Part shown: piece by piece, positions 26,180-35,213 of the stretch
How the letters are laid out: each line of letters starts with the position of its first letter
How positions within the stretch are numbered: position 1 is the stretch's first letter
From: Xylanibacter ruminicola
Lineage (GTDB): Bacteria; Bacteroidota; Bacteroidia; Bacteroidales; Bacteroidaceae
Direction: 5' to 3'
Assembly: GCA_015060625.1 (NCBI GenBank)
Contig: SUYC01000002.1
Span: forward strand, 1 to 64,000
DNA: 64,000 nucleotides
Notes under the pieces: generated by a model
What the model was told of the DNA's origin: nothing
What the model saw: only the letters and a program-made list of their open reading frames with translations
The model's database searches: none
Position numbers and translations under genes: made by a program

Positions 26180-27201
26180 AACACTCCGCTAAGACAGATA
26201 TCGCTGTTCTGCTGCTTTTTTTTAACCGTGCAGACACTTTCCGCCAGGTTTTCGAGGCTGTAAAAGAGGCTCGTCCCTCTAAGTTATTCCTTTATCAGGA
26301 TGGTCCTCGTGGCGAACGGGATATGGCCGGCATCGAGGCCTGTAGAGCGATTGTTAGCGATGAGAATATCGATTGGGAGTGCGAGGTGCATCGCATGTAT
26401 CAGGAAAAGAACTATGGTTGCGATCCGTCGGAATATATCTCGCAGAAGTGGGCTTTCTCGATCGTTGATAAGTGCATGGTGCTGGAGGACGATGATGTGC
26501 CCTCACAGTCGTTCTTTCCGTTCTGCAAGGAGATGCTCGACAAGTATGAGAACGATGAGCGTATCAGTATGATTTCGGGCTTTAATATCGACGAGGTAAC
26601 GGAGGATTGTCCTTACGACTACTTCTTTACCTCTACATTCGGCATCTGGGGCTGGGCTTCGTGGCGCCGTGTCATTGATCAGTGGGATGGTAAGTATTCG
26701 TTCCTCGACGATGCCTATAATATGGCTCAGCTGAAGGCTTTGGCCAAGCAGCGCAAATACAGGAAGGACATGATAAAGATGTTCTGCAATCATCGTGCTA
26801 CAGGCAAGGAGTACTACGAGAGTATTTTCTGGGCATCTATGTTGTTTAATTCTGGTTTGGCTATTCTGCCCTCAAAGAATCAAATTAATAATCTGGGTTT
26901 GATGGCTGATTCAACCCATTTCACGGCATCGGCCAAGACCACCCCCAAGCGCTTTCTGAAAATCTTTACTATGAAGCGTTATGAGTTAGAATTCCCACTC
27001 AAGCACCCCAGATATGTGATTGAGAACGTGGGTTATAAGGATAGGCTGTACAAGATTCTTGCATGGCGCCATCCTTTAACCAAAATCAGCTATTCGTTAG
27101 AGGAACTCTGGCTTAATATCCGATATGGCCAGTTTGGTAATATCACTAAAGCCTTTTCTCGGCGCATCCGTAAGTGGTTAGGAACAGAAAAGCATGCCTG
27201 A
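26176..27201 (+). CDS. Glycosyltransferase (GT-A fold, GT2-like)
   Basis: The 341-residue protein has a GT-A-type start (IAVLLLFFNRADTFRQVFEAV), the donor-site acidic motif VLEDDDVPS near residue 102, and FGIWGWASWRRV near residue 160, typical of the HecA-like/GT2-related group in O-antigen loci. It probably adds a sugar during assembly of the glycan exported by the flippase. It is the last gene of the plus-strand operon and its stop codon lies in the terminator stem. Confidence 0.8.
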   Translation: MKHSAKTDIAVLLLFFNRADTFRQVFEAVKEARPSKLFLYQDGPRGERDMAGIEACRAIVSDENIDWECEVHRMYQEKNYGCDPSEYISQKWAFSIVDKCMVLEDDDVPSQSFFPFCKEMLDKYENDERISMISGFNIDEVTEDCPYDYFFTSTFGIWGWASWRRVIDQWDGKYSFLDDAYNMAQLKALAKQRKYRKDMIKMFCNHRATGKEYYESIFWASMLFNSGLAILPSKNQINNLGLMADSTHFTASAKTTPKRFLKIFTMKRYELEFPLKHPRYVIENVGYKDRLYKILAWRHPLTKISYSLEELWLNIRYGQFGNITKAFSRRIRKWLGTEKHA

Positions 27202-27226
27202 TGTGAGGTATGCTTTTCTGTTTTTT
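27185..27226. terminator. Bidirectional terminator between convergent glycan operons
   Basis: CAGAAAAGCATGCC (27185-27198) pairs with GGTATGCTTTTCTG (27207-27220), with one G-T wobble, followed by TTTTTT on the plus strand. It contains the stop codon of the glycosyltransferase gene and lies next to the stop of the minus-strand operon. Confidence 0.9.
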
Positions 27227-28628
27227 ATATGATGGCTTTGATGGGCGACAGCAGGAAGTCGGTCAGCAGATAGCCGTTATATATAAATAGGTATATCGTC
27301 ATAGCAGCCACTATCCATCTGAGCCAGCGTGTTTGTATGGCTTTAAACAGATAGGCAGTAGCGATAGGCAATACAAATGCCCAATGTGGCGTCATGATAT
27401 ATATCTCGTTAAGGCCGAAACCTAAGCCGATGTGTATCAGCATGTCGAAGGCAAAACCAGACAGACAGAGCCAAAGGAAACGGCTTCTACGGCCCATCCA
27501 TATGCCTATCACAAAGAGTAGCAGCATCAGTGCCTCGATGATATAGCTGAGCGTCCAGCTGTAACGTACAAATACAGGACGATGCACCAGCACATCTTCT
27601 AAGAAGTAATCCTGGTGGAATTGTAGCGACTCTCCAAACAGGTTCTCGTAGGTAGATTGCCAGCGCGAGGTTGATATGTCTGTCCACTTCAAGAAACCAT
27701 AGTTCTCCATCGGTTTACCAGTTTTGGCAGCTTGGCGCTGTAATACTATCTCGCGGCGGGCTTTCCTGGCTTCGTATTGCTCTTTCTGTTCTGGCGTCAT
27801 CTGGGCTACACGTGCTTTTTGCTGTTCGGCCTTTTGGGCCTTTCTTTCGGCACGTGCCTTCTCTTTGGGCAGTACATAGGTGCGATACTCCCAGGTGGCT
27901 GTAGCCCAAAGTAAGCCTGCAGGCAGGATAACGGCCAGCAACAGGTATTTCGGACGGAAGAAATCTTTCAGATTTACAAAGAAACCTGATAAGAACACTT
28001 TCACACCATTACTCAGCGTAACACCTGCTGTAATGTAGAACAGAATGGCCGACTGCCACCACTTGAACTCACGGCGCTTTTTGATGCATACACCTGAGAT
28101 ATAGAGCGTGATGAGCAGTAGGAACATGGATATTGTAAAATGGTCGGGCACGATGGCTGCCATCAGAATATATGCCATCGAGAAGAAGTAGGCCGTGAGC
28201 AGCGTTGCATCCTTTTGTCCTAACTCTATCACCTCGCGATGAATGCGATACAGGAAGATGTATGAGTAGAAAGTACAGAATATCAGCAATCCTGCTACCA
28301 GATACTGTACGCAGTTTACGCCAAGTAGCCACGTCAGTCCCTCGTTAATCAGCCATAGTGGCCATATCATAAACGACAGCAACGGATGGCGATACACCTG
28401 ATATACCACGTCCCAGTTGGTTACTCCCAGATAGGTTAGTGGATCGTAGCCCGACAGATGAAGCTCATGTTCGAAAGCTTTCCAATAGGGTCCGAATCCT
28501 GGCTGCATGAACAACTCGTGCATACGGAAGATAAACATAGCATTGAGGACTATGATCACCATGAGTGCTATCGCCGATTGCCAGCGCTCTTCGGGTTTAA
28601 TCTTGAATATCTTCAATGGATTTCTCAT
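27225..28628 (-). CDS. Polytopic membrane protein (DUF6080-like)
   Basis: The 467-residue protein has about ten membrane spans in two blocks (residues 18-240 and 345-460), separated by a highly charged Lys/Glu/Ala/Arg stretch (about 255-310) likely to form a cytoplasmic helix. The layout, with an acidic-aromatic segment (GYDPLTYLGVTNWDVVYQVYRHPLL) between the first spans, resembles lipid-linked glycosyltransferases of the GT-C kind, but I see no decisive catalytic motif. It is the last gene of the minus-strand operon; its start overlaps the HAD gene stop by one base. Confidence 0.65.
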   Translation of the reverse strand: MRNPLKIFKIKPEERWQSAIALMVIIVLNAMFIFRMHELFMQPGFGPYWKAFEHELHLSGYDPLTYLGVTNWDVVYQVYRHPLLSFMIWPLWLINEGLTWLLGVNCVQYLVAGLLIFCTFYSYIFLYRIHREVIELGQKDATLLTAYFFSMAYILMAAIVPDHFTISMFLLLITLYISGVCIKKRREFKWWQSAILFYITAGVTLSNGVKVFLSGFFVNLKDFFRPKYLLLAVILPAGLLWATATWEYRTYVLPKEKARAERKAQKAEQQKARVAQMTPEQKEQYEARKARREIVLQRQAAKTGKPMENYGFLKWTDISTSRWQSTYENLFGESLQFHQDYFLEDVLVHRPVFVRYSWTLSYIIEALMLLLFVIGIWMGRRSRFLWLCLSGFAFDMLIHIGLGFGLNEIYIMTPHWAFVLPIATAYLFKAIQTRWLRWIVAAMTIYLFIYNGYLLTDFLLSPIKAII

Positions 28629-29209
28629 TATCTGAATGGTTTAAAATATGATTCGTCGGCAAATGCCAGCATTTCTTTGTCGCCGCGACTGTCGCCAAAG
28701 GCAGTCAGGTGATAATCTTTTCTGTTGGGAAAGAGGGTCAGGATGCGGTTCACCTTTTCCTGTCCGTAGCAGTTCTTGGTGAGAAAGCGTCCTGTTAGCA
28801 TGCCATCTTTTACTTCAATCTGTGTGCCCAGTACTTTTACTTCTGTGAAAAAGGGTTGTACCCAGTTATCGATAGAGGCACTCACTATCAACACCTCCGA
28901 GCCTTCGCTTTTTGCTTGCTGTATGGCTTTGATTCCTGCTGGGCGTAGCAGATGTTGCGATGAGGCTGCAAAAGCTTGGCAAAGGGCGTTAAAATCGGTT
29001 ATACTCATACCCTTGAAGAAGTAGGCAAATACCTTTTGCTTGGCTTTCCAGTTAGGATAGAGTCCTAATTTCATCAGTACCAGCAGATGGGCATAACGTA
29101 AAAATCCCCATCCAAGGGCTGTTGAACCTTTGGCATAACGGATAAACTCCAGCAGCGTGTCTTTGGTGGTTAGTGTTCCGTCGAAATCAAAAGCGTATAT
29201 CTTCTTCAT
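28628..29209 (-). CDS. HAD-IB family phosphatase
   Basis: The 193-residue protein has HAD motif I FDFDGTLTTKD (nucleophile Asp near residue 8), motif II IVSASID near residue 110, and motif III/IV FGDSRGDKEML near residue 173. The family removes phosphate from small metabolites or lipid intermediates. In this operon of surface modification genes it may act on a phosphorylated lipid or sugar. Ends overlap both neighbours by 1-4 bp. Confidence 0.85.
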   Translation of the reverse strand: MKKIYAFDFDGTLTTKDTLLEFIRYAKGSTALGWGFLRYAHLLVLMKLGLYPNWKAKQKVFAYFFKGMSITDFNALCQAFAASSQHLLRPAGIKAIQQAKSEGSEVLIVSASIDNWVQPFFTEVKVLGTQIEVKDGMLTGRFLTKNCYGQEKVNRILTLFPNRKDYHLTAFGDSRGDKEMLAFADESYFKPFR

Positions 29210-30189
29210 ACTCTAACGATGAGTTTCAGTATCTTTTGCAGTAACCATGCCAAAGGGATGGTAATCACGATGGTGAGCAATGCTGTAAGCCAGTAGCCCA
29301 GATGGTAGGGGATGATATAGGTCATCACAAAGTGGTCGTGTATCAGATAGGCCTCCAGACTCAATGTGCCAAAGAAGGCACAGAAGCTATTGAACCATCT
29401 TGGTGTGCGACGGAACACACGATTCAGCATCAGGATGAGTGTGATGGTGAATGGAATATAAATCATGCGCTCCACAAATAGAGGGAATCGTCCGTGCGAA
29501 ATCTGCTCCAGATACACACACGAACTGAAGGTAGCCACAAAGATAGCCACTATCATCCAGATGCCTGCACCATCAATCTTGGTTTGTTTTCGCACCAGTT
29601 CGCCGCAGTTAATGCCGATAAAGAAGATGGGCACTCTGCTCCAGAATATCTCGATATGTCCTACAGCCTGATGCAAGGGTGCTATCCACTGTATCCAGAT
29701 ACACCACAGAATCATCACGACAGGCATCCAGCGATAGATAGGATGGCGCTGAATCAGGCGCATGTAGGGTGGGGCCCAAAGATAGAGCATCATGATGGCG
29801 GGGATATACCAGAAGGTGAGTTCGTCGTGCAGCCAGAAGTCCCAGTTAATGGCGATGTCGCCAAACAGGTCGATATAGTTGCCGTTTAGCCAATCGAATC
29901 GTGGCAGATAGAAGAGTGATGCCATCACCAGCCAGGTAGGATAAATACGCAGTAGGCGGCGCTTATAAAACTGCCATACGTCAGGATTCTTGACCCACGA
30001 GAACCACAAACCGATGCCACTTAGAAACAGGAACATATCTACGCCCACATTGCCGCATCGCCTCAAACCAAAGAACTCGTTGCTGCGAGCCAATGGCACG
30101 TGGAACAGGATGATGAACAGCATGGCTGCTCCCATCAGTTCAGCGCGATAACGGCTAATGTTAGCCAGTTCGATATCTTTTATCTTCAC
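29206..30189 (-). CDS. Acyltransferase family 3 membrane protein
   Basis: The 327-residue protein has about ten membrane spans. The first holds the family His (MLFIILFHVPLAR, near residue 28), followed by GVDMFLFLSGIGLWFS, both typical of OafA/Acyl_transf_3 proteins that acylate surface sugars or export acylated products. It is paired with a second acyltransferase gene upstream (4-bp overlap), suggesting two distinct O-acylations. Confidence 0.85.
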   Translation of the reverse strand: MKIKDIELANISRYRAELMGAAMLFIILFHVPLARSNEFFGLRRCGNVGVDMFLFLSGIGLWFSWVKNPDVWQFYKRRLLRIYPTWLVMASLFYLPRFDWLNGNYIDLFGDIAINWDFWLHDELTFWYIPAIMMLYLWAPPYMRLIQRHPIYRWMPVVMILWCIWIQWIAPLHQAVGHIEIFWSRVPIFFIGINCGELVRKQTKIDGAGIWMIVAIFVATFSSCVYLEQISHGRFPLFVERMIYIPFTITLILMLNRVFRRTPRWFNSFCAFFGTLSLEAYLIHDHFVMTYIIPYHLGYWLTALLTIVITIPLAWLLQKILKLIVRV

Positions 30190-31262
30190 AGTTTGGGACT
30201 TGGCAGTTGGTCAATTATCTTCTTGAATAGCCATGAGAGGAACAGCGTTGCTACCACATAGAGCAGCAATCCTGCGTACATATCATCATAGATATAGGGG
30301 CGTACAAATATCTTTCTGACCAGTGGGTGTGTTACAAAGATGGCTGCCGAGATGCCACCCAACCACACAAAGATGCTGAGCACGCGCTCTGGCATCAGCT
30401 TCACCATAGGTATGGTGCCCCATACGATGAGTGCAGGCACCCATAGCCAGCGGTCGAAACTTGAACTGAACATAAAGCAGAAGGTGATGGCTATGACGAG
30501 GTTTACTCCCCAGGCAAAGATGAGCGAACGACTTCTAGTGACAGTCCAGTCTTTTACCAGTTGTGACTCGAATCGGGCTAGTAGTAACCCCATGCCGAAT
30601 GGTAGCATGCCCCCCACAAAATTATAGCGCAGGCGCTCCAGCAGTACAGCATCATTTTGGCACGAGAGCTGACATATCCAGCATATCATGATAGCTGCCA
30701 CGATAAAGCCCCAGTGGCGCCAACGGTAGAAGAGCAGGCGATAGAGGATGTAGAGTTGCAGGGTGATGCTGAAGTACCAGTAAGGACCGGGCCAAACCAC
30801 ATGCGAGGGATCTTCCATCAGATTGGCAAACATGCCCAGCATGCCAACTACAGCCGTCCAGGTATAGCGGTGCATGCCTGGAGTGATGGCATCAAGCATG
30901 GTGAAAGCCACAAAACCAACGACGAAGATGCGAAACAACTTCAGATAGTTATAGCGCACAAAGCGCCACAAACCTACTTCGGGCAGATTGCCTTGCTCAT
31001 ATTTCTTCACCAGTCCGTAGCCACTCAAGAAAAGGAATACAGGCACACCATAATGGCCGAAGAACGACACCAGATGCATGGGTAACTGCTCATCAGGATT
31101 CAGTAAGAGGCGCCACAGTTCGTCGAACTTAAACTGTTCCCAAGTGTATTCGTTTTCTCTCACAATCCCCCTAAGCCAGTGGCAGTAGTTGTGCAGCATG
31201 ATGGCCAGGATGGCAATACCACGCATGGCCGAACACTCTTTTCTTGATAACAACTCTTTCAT
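30186..31262 (-). CDS. Acyltransferase family 3 membrane protein
   Basis: The 358-residue polytopic protein has the same family pattern as its neighbour: IAILAIMLHNYCHWLRG near residue 20 with the conserved His, and GVPVFLFLSGYGLVKKYEQG near residue 72. It probably O-acylates LPS or capsule. The start overlaps the phosphoethanolamine-transferase-like gene stop by 4 bp. Confidence 0.85.
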   Translation of the reverse strand: MKELLSRKECSAMRGIAILAIMLHNYCHWLRGIVRENEYTWEQFKFDELWRLLLNPDEQLPMHLVSFFGHYGVPVFLFLSGYGLVKKYEQGNLPEVGLWRFVRYNYLKLFRIFVVGFVAFTMLDAITPGMHRYTWTAVVGMLGMFANLMEDPSHVVWPGPYWYFSITLQLYILYRLLFYRWRHWGFIVAAIMICWICQLSCQNDAVLLERLRYNFVGGMLPFGMGLLLARFESQLVKDWTVTRSRSLIFAWGVNLVIAITFCFMFSSSFDRWLWVPALIVWGTIPMVKLMPERVLSIFVWLGGISAAIFVTHPLVRKIFVRPYIYDDMYAGLLLYVVATLFLSWLFKKIIDQLPSPKL

Positions 31263-33094
31263 TTCTTCTTCAACTGGTTATAATCGGTTGTACCTTTCAG
31301 AATACGTGGACGCTTGGTATTGTAAGTAGGACTCACAATGTTATACTCCTCGTGGTAAAGCGGACTGGCTATACCACCAAAGTACATCAGCAGATGGGGC
31401 AGCACATCGGTCATCATGGGGCGATTCTTGGCCTGTTGGATGGCAGCCCAGCCGTATGGATGGTTCTCGCGATACTTGGGTGAGCCCCATATCCAGAAAG
31501 GTATCTCCATCTCGTTGCGAGCCAAGCGGTAATCGATGTTAGCACCATGCATGCGTCCGTACATATATGGTTCGCCATCAAAAATCTCTTCACCATGGTC
31601 GGGCATGTAGATTACGACAGCATCCTTATCGGCAAAGCGCTGGGTAACAGCCCATACTATCGAATCGTTATATCGTACAGAGTTATCATAATCGGCCAGA
31701 ATCATACGCTGTTTCTTGGTCAACTCAGGGCGGTCGTACATCTCGTGCTTCAGATATTTATGTGTCTTTTGCGGATAGCGCGATTTATACATCAGGTGTG
31801 ATCCCATCAGGTGCAGGATAATCAGATTATGCTCCTTATCTTCTTTCTTCAGACGATCGTACTCCTGCAGCACGCCTTCGTCGTAGGGATAAAGGCGGGT
31901 GTTACGTGTGTCGAATAGTTTTTTGCTCAGCTCTGGATTGTTCAGGAAGAAGCCGCCGCTGAAGTCATAAACGGCCTCGTTGGCCTTCGACTGGAACTGA
32001 TTCGTGATAAACGTCACATGATAGCCTGCCTTGCGGAAAACTTCTGGGAAGAGTGGCTTATCGCACCATTCCTCCTTTTCGCCGATGGCCTGCAGCGACA
32101 GAATGTTCTTGAATACAAAACTGGTCAGATTCCAAGGTGCTACCACATCGGTAAATGGTACCAGCGTGCCCTCTTGTGCCAAAGCCTTTTGCTTGGGTGT
32201 GGTGGGCATGTTGTAGCCATACAGCTGAGAGTGGTGCTTGTTGTAGCTCTCACCAATAATCAGTACGATGTTAGGCACACGATAGGTACAACTGTCTATC
32301 TGTACCTTTTCGCTGGCAGCTTCGAGCTGTACTAACTGATTGTCGGCCAGATGGTTGGCGTACATACTGAATATCAGTCGGTAGATGGGAACATAAAATT
32401 CGGCTTTGTCCTTACGTGTAAGCTCGTGTTCCATCTGTCCCACGGTGGTGTGTGTAAACATACGGTGCATCGCCTCTTTGTTGGGCCATACCAGCGTGAT
32501 GCACGAGCAGAGTGCCCAACCAACGACGACACCAACTATGGCATTGTATCCCTCGATAACAAAGGGGTTCATCTTGGGCAGAATCAGTCGGTCGCTGATA
32601 TGTCTGATGGCTCGGCGGATAAATGTCCAAGCAATGTGTACAAGTGCCAGAAGCAGAACCCAGCCAACCTTTGATGTGATGACATCCCATGTGATATAGC
32701 CTCGTAGAAACTCGCTGGCTTCCTGTCCAGTGGTTTCGTTAGCCAGCATCAGCATGGTTGGAGTAAGGGTTGATTCAAATCGTACGTAGCAGTACATATC
32801 CACAATAGCTGTGGTGTAGAGCAGGATGTAGAGCAGCGCCCGCACCCAGTAACGAACTTTTCGGGGTATCAGCGTAAGTACTACACATATGGCATAGATA
32901 TCCAGAAACAGTTCGGGTTCGGATAGCTGGTATGGTTCGGCACCTTTGCCTACCAGATAGACAGGCATTAGTTCCAATTGTGTACAAATCATTCCCAGCG
33001 CAAACATAAACGCAAAGAATGCGCTGTTTTTCTGGATGGGTTTGAACAGGGCTCCAATCCACTTTATTGGGTTTATTTTCAGTCCATTAAGCAT
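31259..33094 (-). CDS. Phosphoethanolamine transferase-like sulfatase-fold protein (EptA type)
   Basis: The 611-residue protein has five membrane spans in the first 220 residues, then a periplasmic alkaline-phosphatase-superfamily domain. IVLIIGESYNKHHSQLYGY (near residue 275) carries the first metal-site Glu, WNLTSFVFKNILSL the probable catalytic Thr, and YMPDHGEEIFDG (near residue 505) the second metal site. Such enzymes add phosphoethanolamine to lipid A or core sugars, which lowers binding of cationic peptides. The operon context of acyltransferases supports LPS modification. Confidence 0.88.
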   Translation of the reverse strand: MLNGLKINPIKWIGALFKPIQKNSAFFAFMFALGMICTQLELMPVYLVGKGAEPYQLSEPELFLDIYAICVVLTLIPRKVRYWVRALLYILLYTTAIVDMYCYVRFESTLTPTMLMLANETTGQEASEFLRGYITWDVITSKVGWVLLLALVHIAWTFIRRAIRHISDRLILPKMNPFVIEGYNAIVGVVVGWALCSCITLVWPNKEAMHRMFTHTTVGQMEHELTRKDKAEFYVPIYRLIFSMYANHLADNQLVQLEAASEKVQIDSCTYRVPNIVLIIGESYNKHHSQLYGYNMPTTPKQKALAQEGTLVPFTDVVAPWNLTSFVFKNILSLQAIGEKEEWCDKPLFPEVFRKAGYHVTFITNQFQSKANEAVYDFSGGFFLNNPELSKKLFDTRNTRLYPYDEGVLQEYDRLKKEDKEHNLIILHLMGSHLMYKSRYPQKTHKYLKHEMYDRPELTKKQRMILADYDNSVRYNDSIVWAVTQRFADKDAVVIYMPDHGEEIFDGEPYMYGRMHGANIDYRLARNEMEIPFWIWGSPKYRENHPYGWAAIQQAKNRPMMTDVLPHLLMYFGGIASPLYHEEYNIVSPTYNTKRPRILKGTTDYNQLKKK

Positions 33095-33635
33095 AGAGTT
33101 CGTGTTTCTTTATATATTCAGCCACAGCCTTTGGCACCAGATGGTCTATCTGCTTGCCTGCCTTGACAAGCTGTCGTATTTCCGTGCTCGAGATGTCGAT
33201 GAGTTCTAATCCGTCGATGCCGCCTTTGGCGCCACGACGCGGATAGACCACAATCTGAAAGTTCTTACGGATATCATCGGCATGATACCACTTATCAAAG
33301 AGTGCCCAGTTGTCGCCACCTATCATGAGCACAAACTCGCGGTCAGGATAATCCTGTTTTAGGGCTTGTAGCGTGTGCCAGGTGTATGATGGTTTGGGCA
33401 GATGCATCTCATAGTCGCTGGCTGTGATGCCTGTTTCGCCTTCAATAGCCAGTCGGGCCATCTCCATGCGTATGTGGTCGTCCAGCAAATCGGTTGTAGC
33501 TTTCAGTGGATTCTGTGGCGAAACCATCAGCCACACTTCGTCGAGTCCAGCTTTTTCACGAAGCTGTCGAGCCAACGAAATGTGACCGTTATGGATGGGA
33601 TTGAACGATCCGCCAAAAATCCCTGTTCTAATCAT
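33087..33635 (-). CDS. nadD: Nicotinate-nucleotide adenylyltransferase
   Basis: The 182-residue protein adenylates nicotinate mononucleotide to deamido-NAD. The start reads GIFGGSFNPIHNGHISLA, with the (H/T)xGH nucleotidyltransferase motif near residue 18, and ISSTEIRQLVK near residue 148 is the second (ISxTxIR) signature. It overlaps gmk upstream by 4 bp and the transferase-like gene downstream by 8 bp. Confidence 0.95.
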   Translation of the reverse strand: MIRTGIFGGSFNPIHNGHISLARQLREKAGLDEVWLMVSPQNPLKATTDLLDDHIRMEMARLAIEGETGITASDYEMHLPKPSYTWHTLQALKQDYPDREFVLMIGGDNWALFDKWYHADDIRKNFQIVVYPRRGAKGGIDGLELIDISSTEIRQLVKAGKQIDHLVPKAVAEYIKKHELYA

Positions 33636-34210
33636 TTGATATCCAAAAATTCCTTGATGATGTCCAGCGCGTCGGCTTCGGCATATTCCAGTTTGTCGTT
33701 GATAACAATCTTATCGAACTTATCGGCAAACGAGAGTTCGAATTCTGCACGGGCAATACGCTGATCGATTACCTCAGGAGCATCGGTAGCGCGACCTTCC
33801 AGTCGTTTGCGCAGTTCGTTGATAGAGGGGGGCTGGATAAACAGGCTCAGGGCCTTGTCGCCATAGAATTTCTTGATGTTCACGCCGCCTTTCACATCTA
33901 CGTCGAATACCACGTTCTGACCAGCGTCCAACTGGTTTTCCACCTGCGACTTCAGGGTGCCGTAGAAGCGGTCGGTATAAACCTCCTCGTACTCTAAGAA
34001 CTCATCGTTGTCAATACGCTGGCGGAATTCCTCTGGTGTCAGGAAAAAGTAATCCACGCCATTCTGCTCCGTGCCGCGAGGAGCGCGTGAGGTGCATGAG
34101 ATAGAGTAGGCCAGATTCAGTTCCTGGTGCTCTCTCATCAGCCAAGAGATAATCGTGCTCTTGCCTGTGCCCGATGGAGCCGAGATGATAATTAACTTGC
34201 CTTTTGCCAT
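33632..34210 (-). CDS. gmk: Guanylate kinase
   Basis: The 192-residue enzyme phosphorylates GMP to GDP. P-loop SAPSGTGKST near residue 10; GMP-binding segments SCTSRAPRGTEQNGVDYFFL and EYEEVYTDRFYGT follow as in all guanylate kinases. Start chosen at ATG 34210 (MAKGKLIII), 4 bp after the yicC stop; an in-frame ATG at 34225 would overlap yicC and adds five residues not typical of the family. Confidence 0.95.
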   Translation of the reverse strand: MAKGKLIIISAPSGTGKSTIISWLMREHQELNLAYSISCTSRAPRGTEQNGVDYFFLTPEEFRQRIDNDEFLEYEEVYTDRFYGTLKSQVENQLDAGQNVVFDVDVKGGVNIKKFYGDKALSLFIQPPSINELRKRLEGRATDAPEVIDQRIARAEFELSFADKFDKIVINDKLEYAEADALDIIKEFLDIK

Positions 34211-34214
34211 GGTT

Positions 34215-35090
34215 TTACAGCGCATTAAGAACTTGTTCCTTGATTTGCTCCAGTTCGTCCTTCATCTTCACCACGATGTTCTGCATCTCGGCCTGATTAC
34301 TCTTCGAGCCCGTAGTATTAATCTCGCGGCCCATCTCCTGAGCGATGAAGCCCAACTTCTTACCTTGTCCGGCAGGCTCGTTCATGGTGTCGCGGAAGTA
34401 CTTCAGGTGGTTGGTCAGTCGCTGTTTCTCCTCGCTGATGTCCAGCTTCTCGATATAGTAGATGAGCTCCTGCTCCAGTCGGTTCTTGTCATAGTCGGCA
34501 GTAGGTATCTGCTGCAGACCGTCGATGATGCGTGCTTTGATCTTCTCCACACGGCTCTTCTCGAATGGCTCTATCTCGCCCATCAGTTTGGCAATATTGT
34601 CAATCTTTTCAGTAAACTTCTTCTGCAAGGCAGCACCCTCCTGAGAGCGGAAGTCAACCAAGTTCTTCAGAGCCTCGACTACACCGCCTTTCACTACCTG
34701 CCACTCATCGTCGTTAAGCTCTTCCATATCCGTCTTTGTCATTACGTCTGGCATGCGGAGCAGGGTATAGAACCAGTCTTCAGGGGCAGGAATACCTGTT
34801 TTTTCTGATATAGATTTAATCTGCTGATAGTAGTTCTCCACCAGCTGAGCGTTGATGGGTGTGGCATCGGCAGTGGTGTCTTTTTCTATCCACACGCTCA
34901 TATCCACCTTTCCGCGAATCAGAGCCTCTGCCACCATCTGGCGCATCTCCATCTCTTTCTCACGATAGAGGGGTGCAATACGTGTGTTCAAGTCGAGCTG
35001 TTTAGAGTTCAGCGACTTGATTTCTACGTGAATCTTCTTTTCCTTAAATGCCACGACTGCCTTGCCGTAGCCTGTCATCGATTGTATCAT
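34215..35090 (-). CDS. YicC-family endoribonuclease
   Basis: The 291-residue protein starts MIQSMTGYGKAV, the family signature, continues with SLNSKQLDLNTRIAP, and has the conserved C-terminal region (FIAQEMGREINTTGSKSNQAEMQ) including the acidic/His residues of the DUF1732 domain. YicC proteins are endoribonucleases that influence small-RNA turnover in other bacteria. It heads the operon that continues through gmk and nadD into LPS-modification genes. Confidence 0.92.
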   Translation of the reverse strand: MIQSMTGYGKAVVAFKEKKIHVEIKSLNSKQLDLNTRIAPLYREKEMEMRQMVAEALIRGKVDMSVWIEKDTTADATPINAQLVENYYQQIKSISEKTGIPAPEDWFYTLLRMPDVMTKTDMEELNDDEWQVVKGGVVEALKNLVDFRSQEGAALQKKFTEKIDNIAKLMGEIEPFEKSRVEKIKARIIDGLQQIPTADYDKNRLEQELIYYIEKLDISEEKQRLTNHLKYFRDTMNEPAGQGKKLGFIAQEMGREINTTGSKSNQAEMQNIVVKMKDELEQIKEQVLNAL

Positions 35091-35178
35091 GCTATACCTA
35101 TTTAATAATATTTGGCTGCAAAATTACAAATAACTGCGTAAAAAACCAAATAAAAACACTTTTTTCCTAATAATTGCG

Positions 35179-35186
35179 TATCTTTG
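35179..35186 (+). promoter_or_regulatory. -7 promoter box for the histidine phosphatase gene
   Basis: TATCTTTG, 27 bp before the ATG at 35214, in the divergent space with yicC. Confidence 0.7.
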
Positions 35187-35213
35187 CAGATGAATATCAA
35201 ATAATGTAAGATA

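Noticed and set aside
34155..34808. 217-codon open frame antisense to yicC/gmk
   Set aside because: The protein is low-complexity (Leu/His/Val) and overlaps two well-supported genes.
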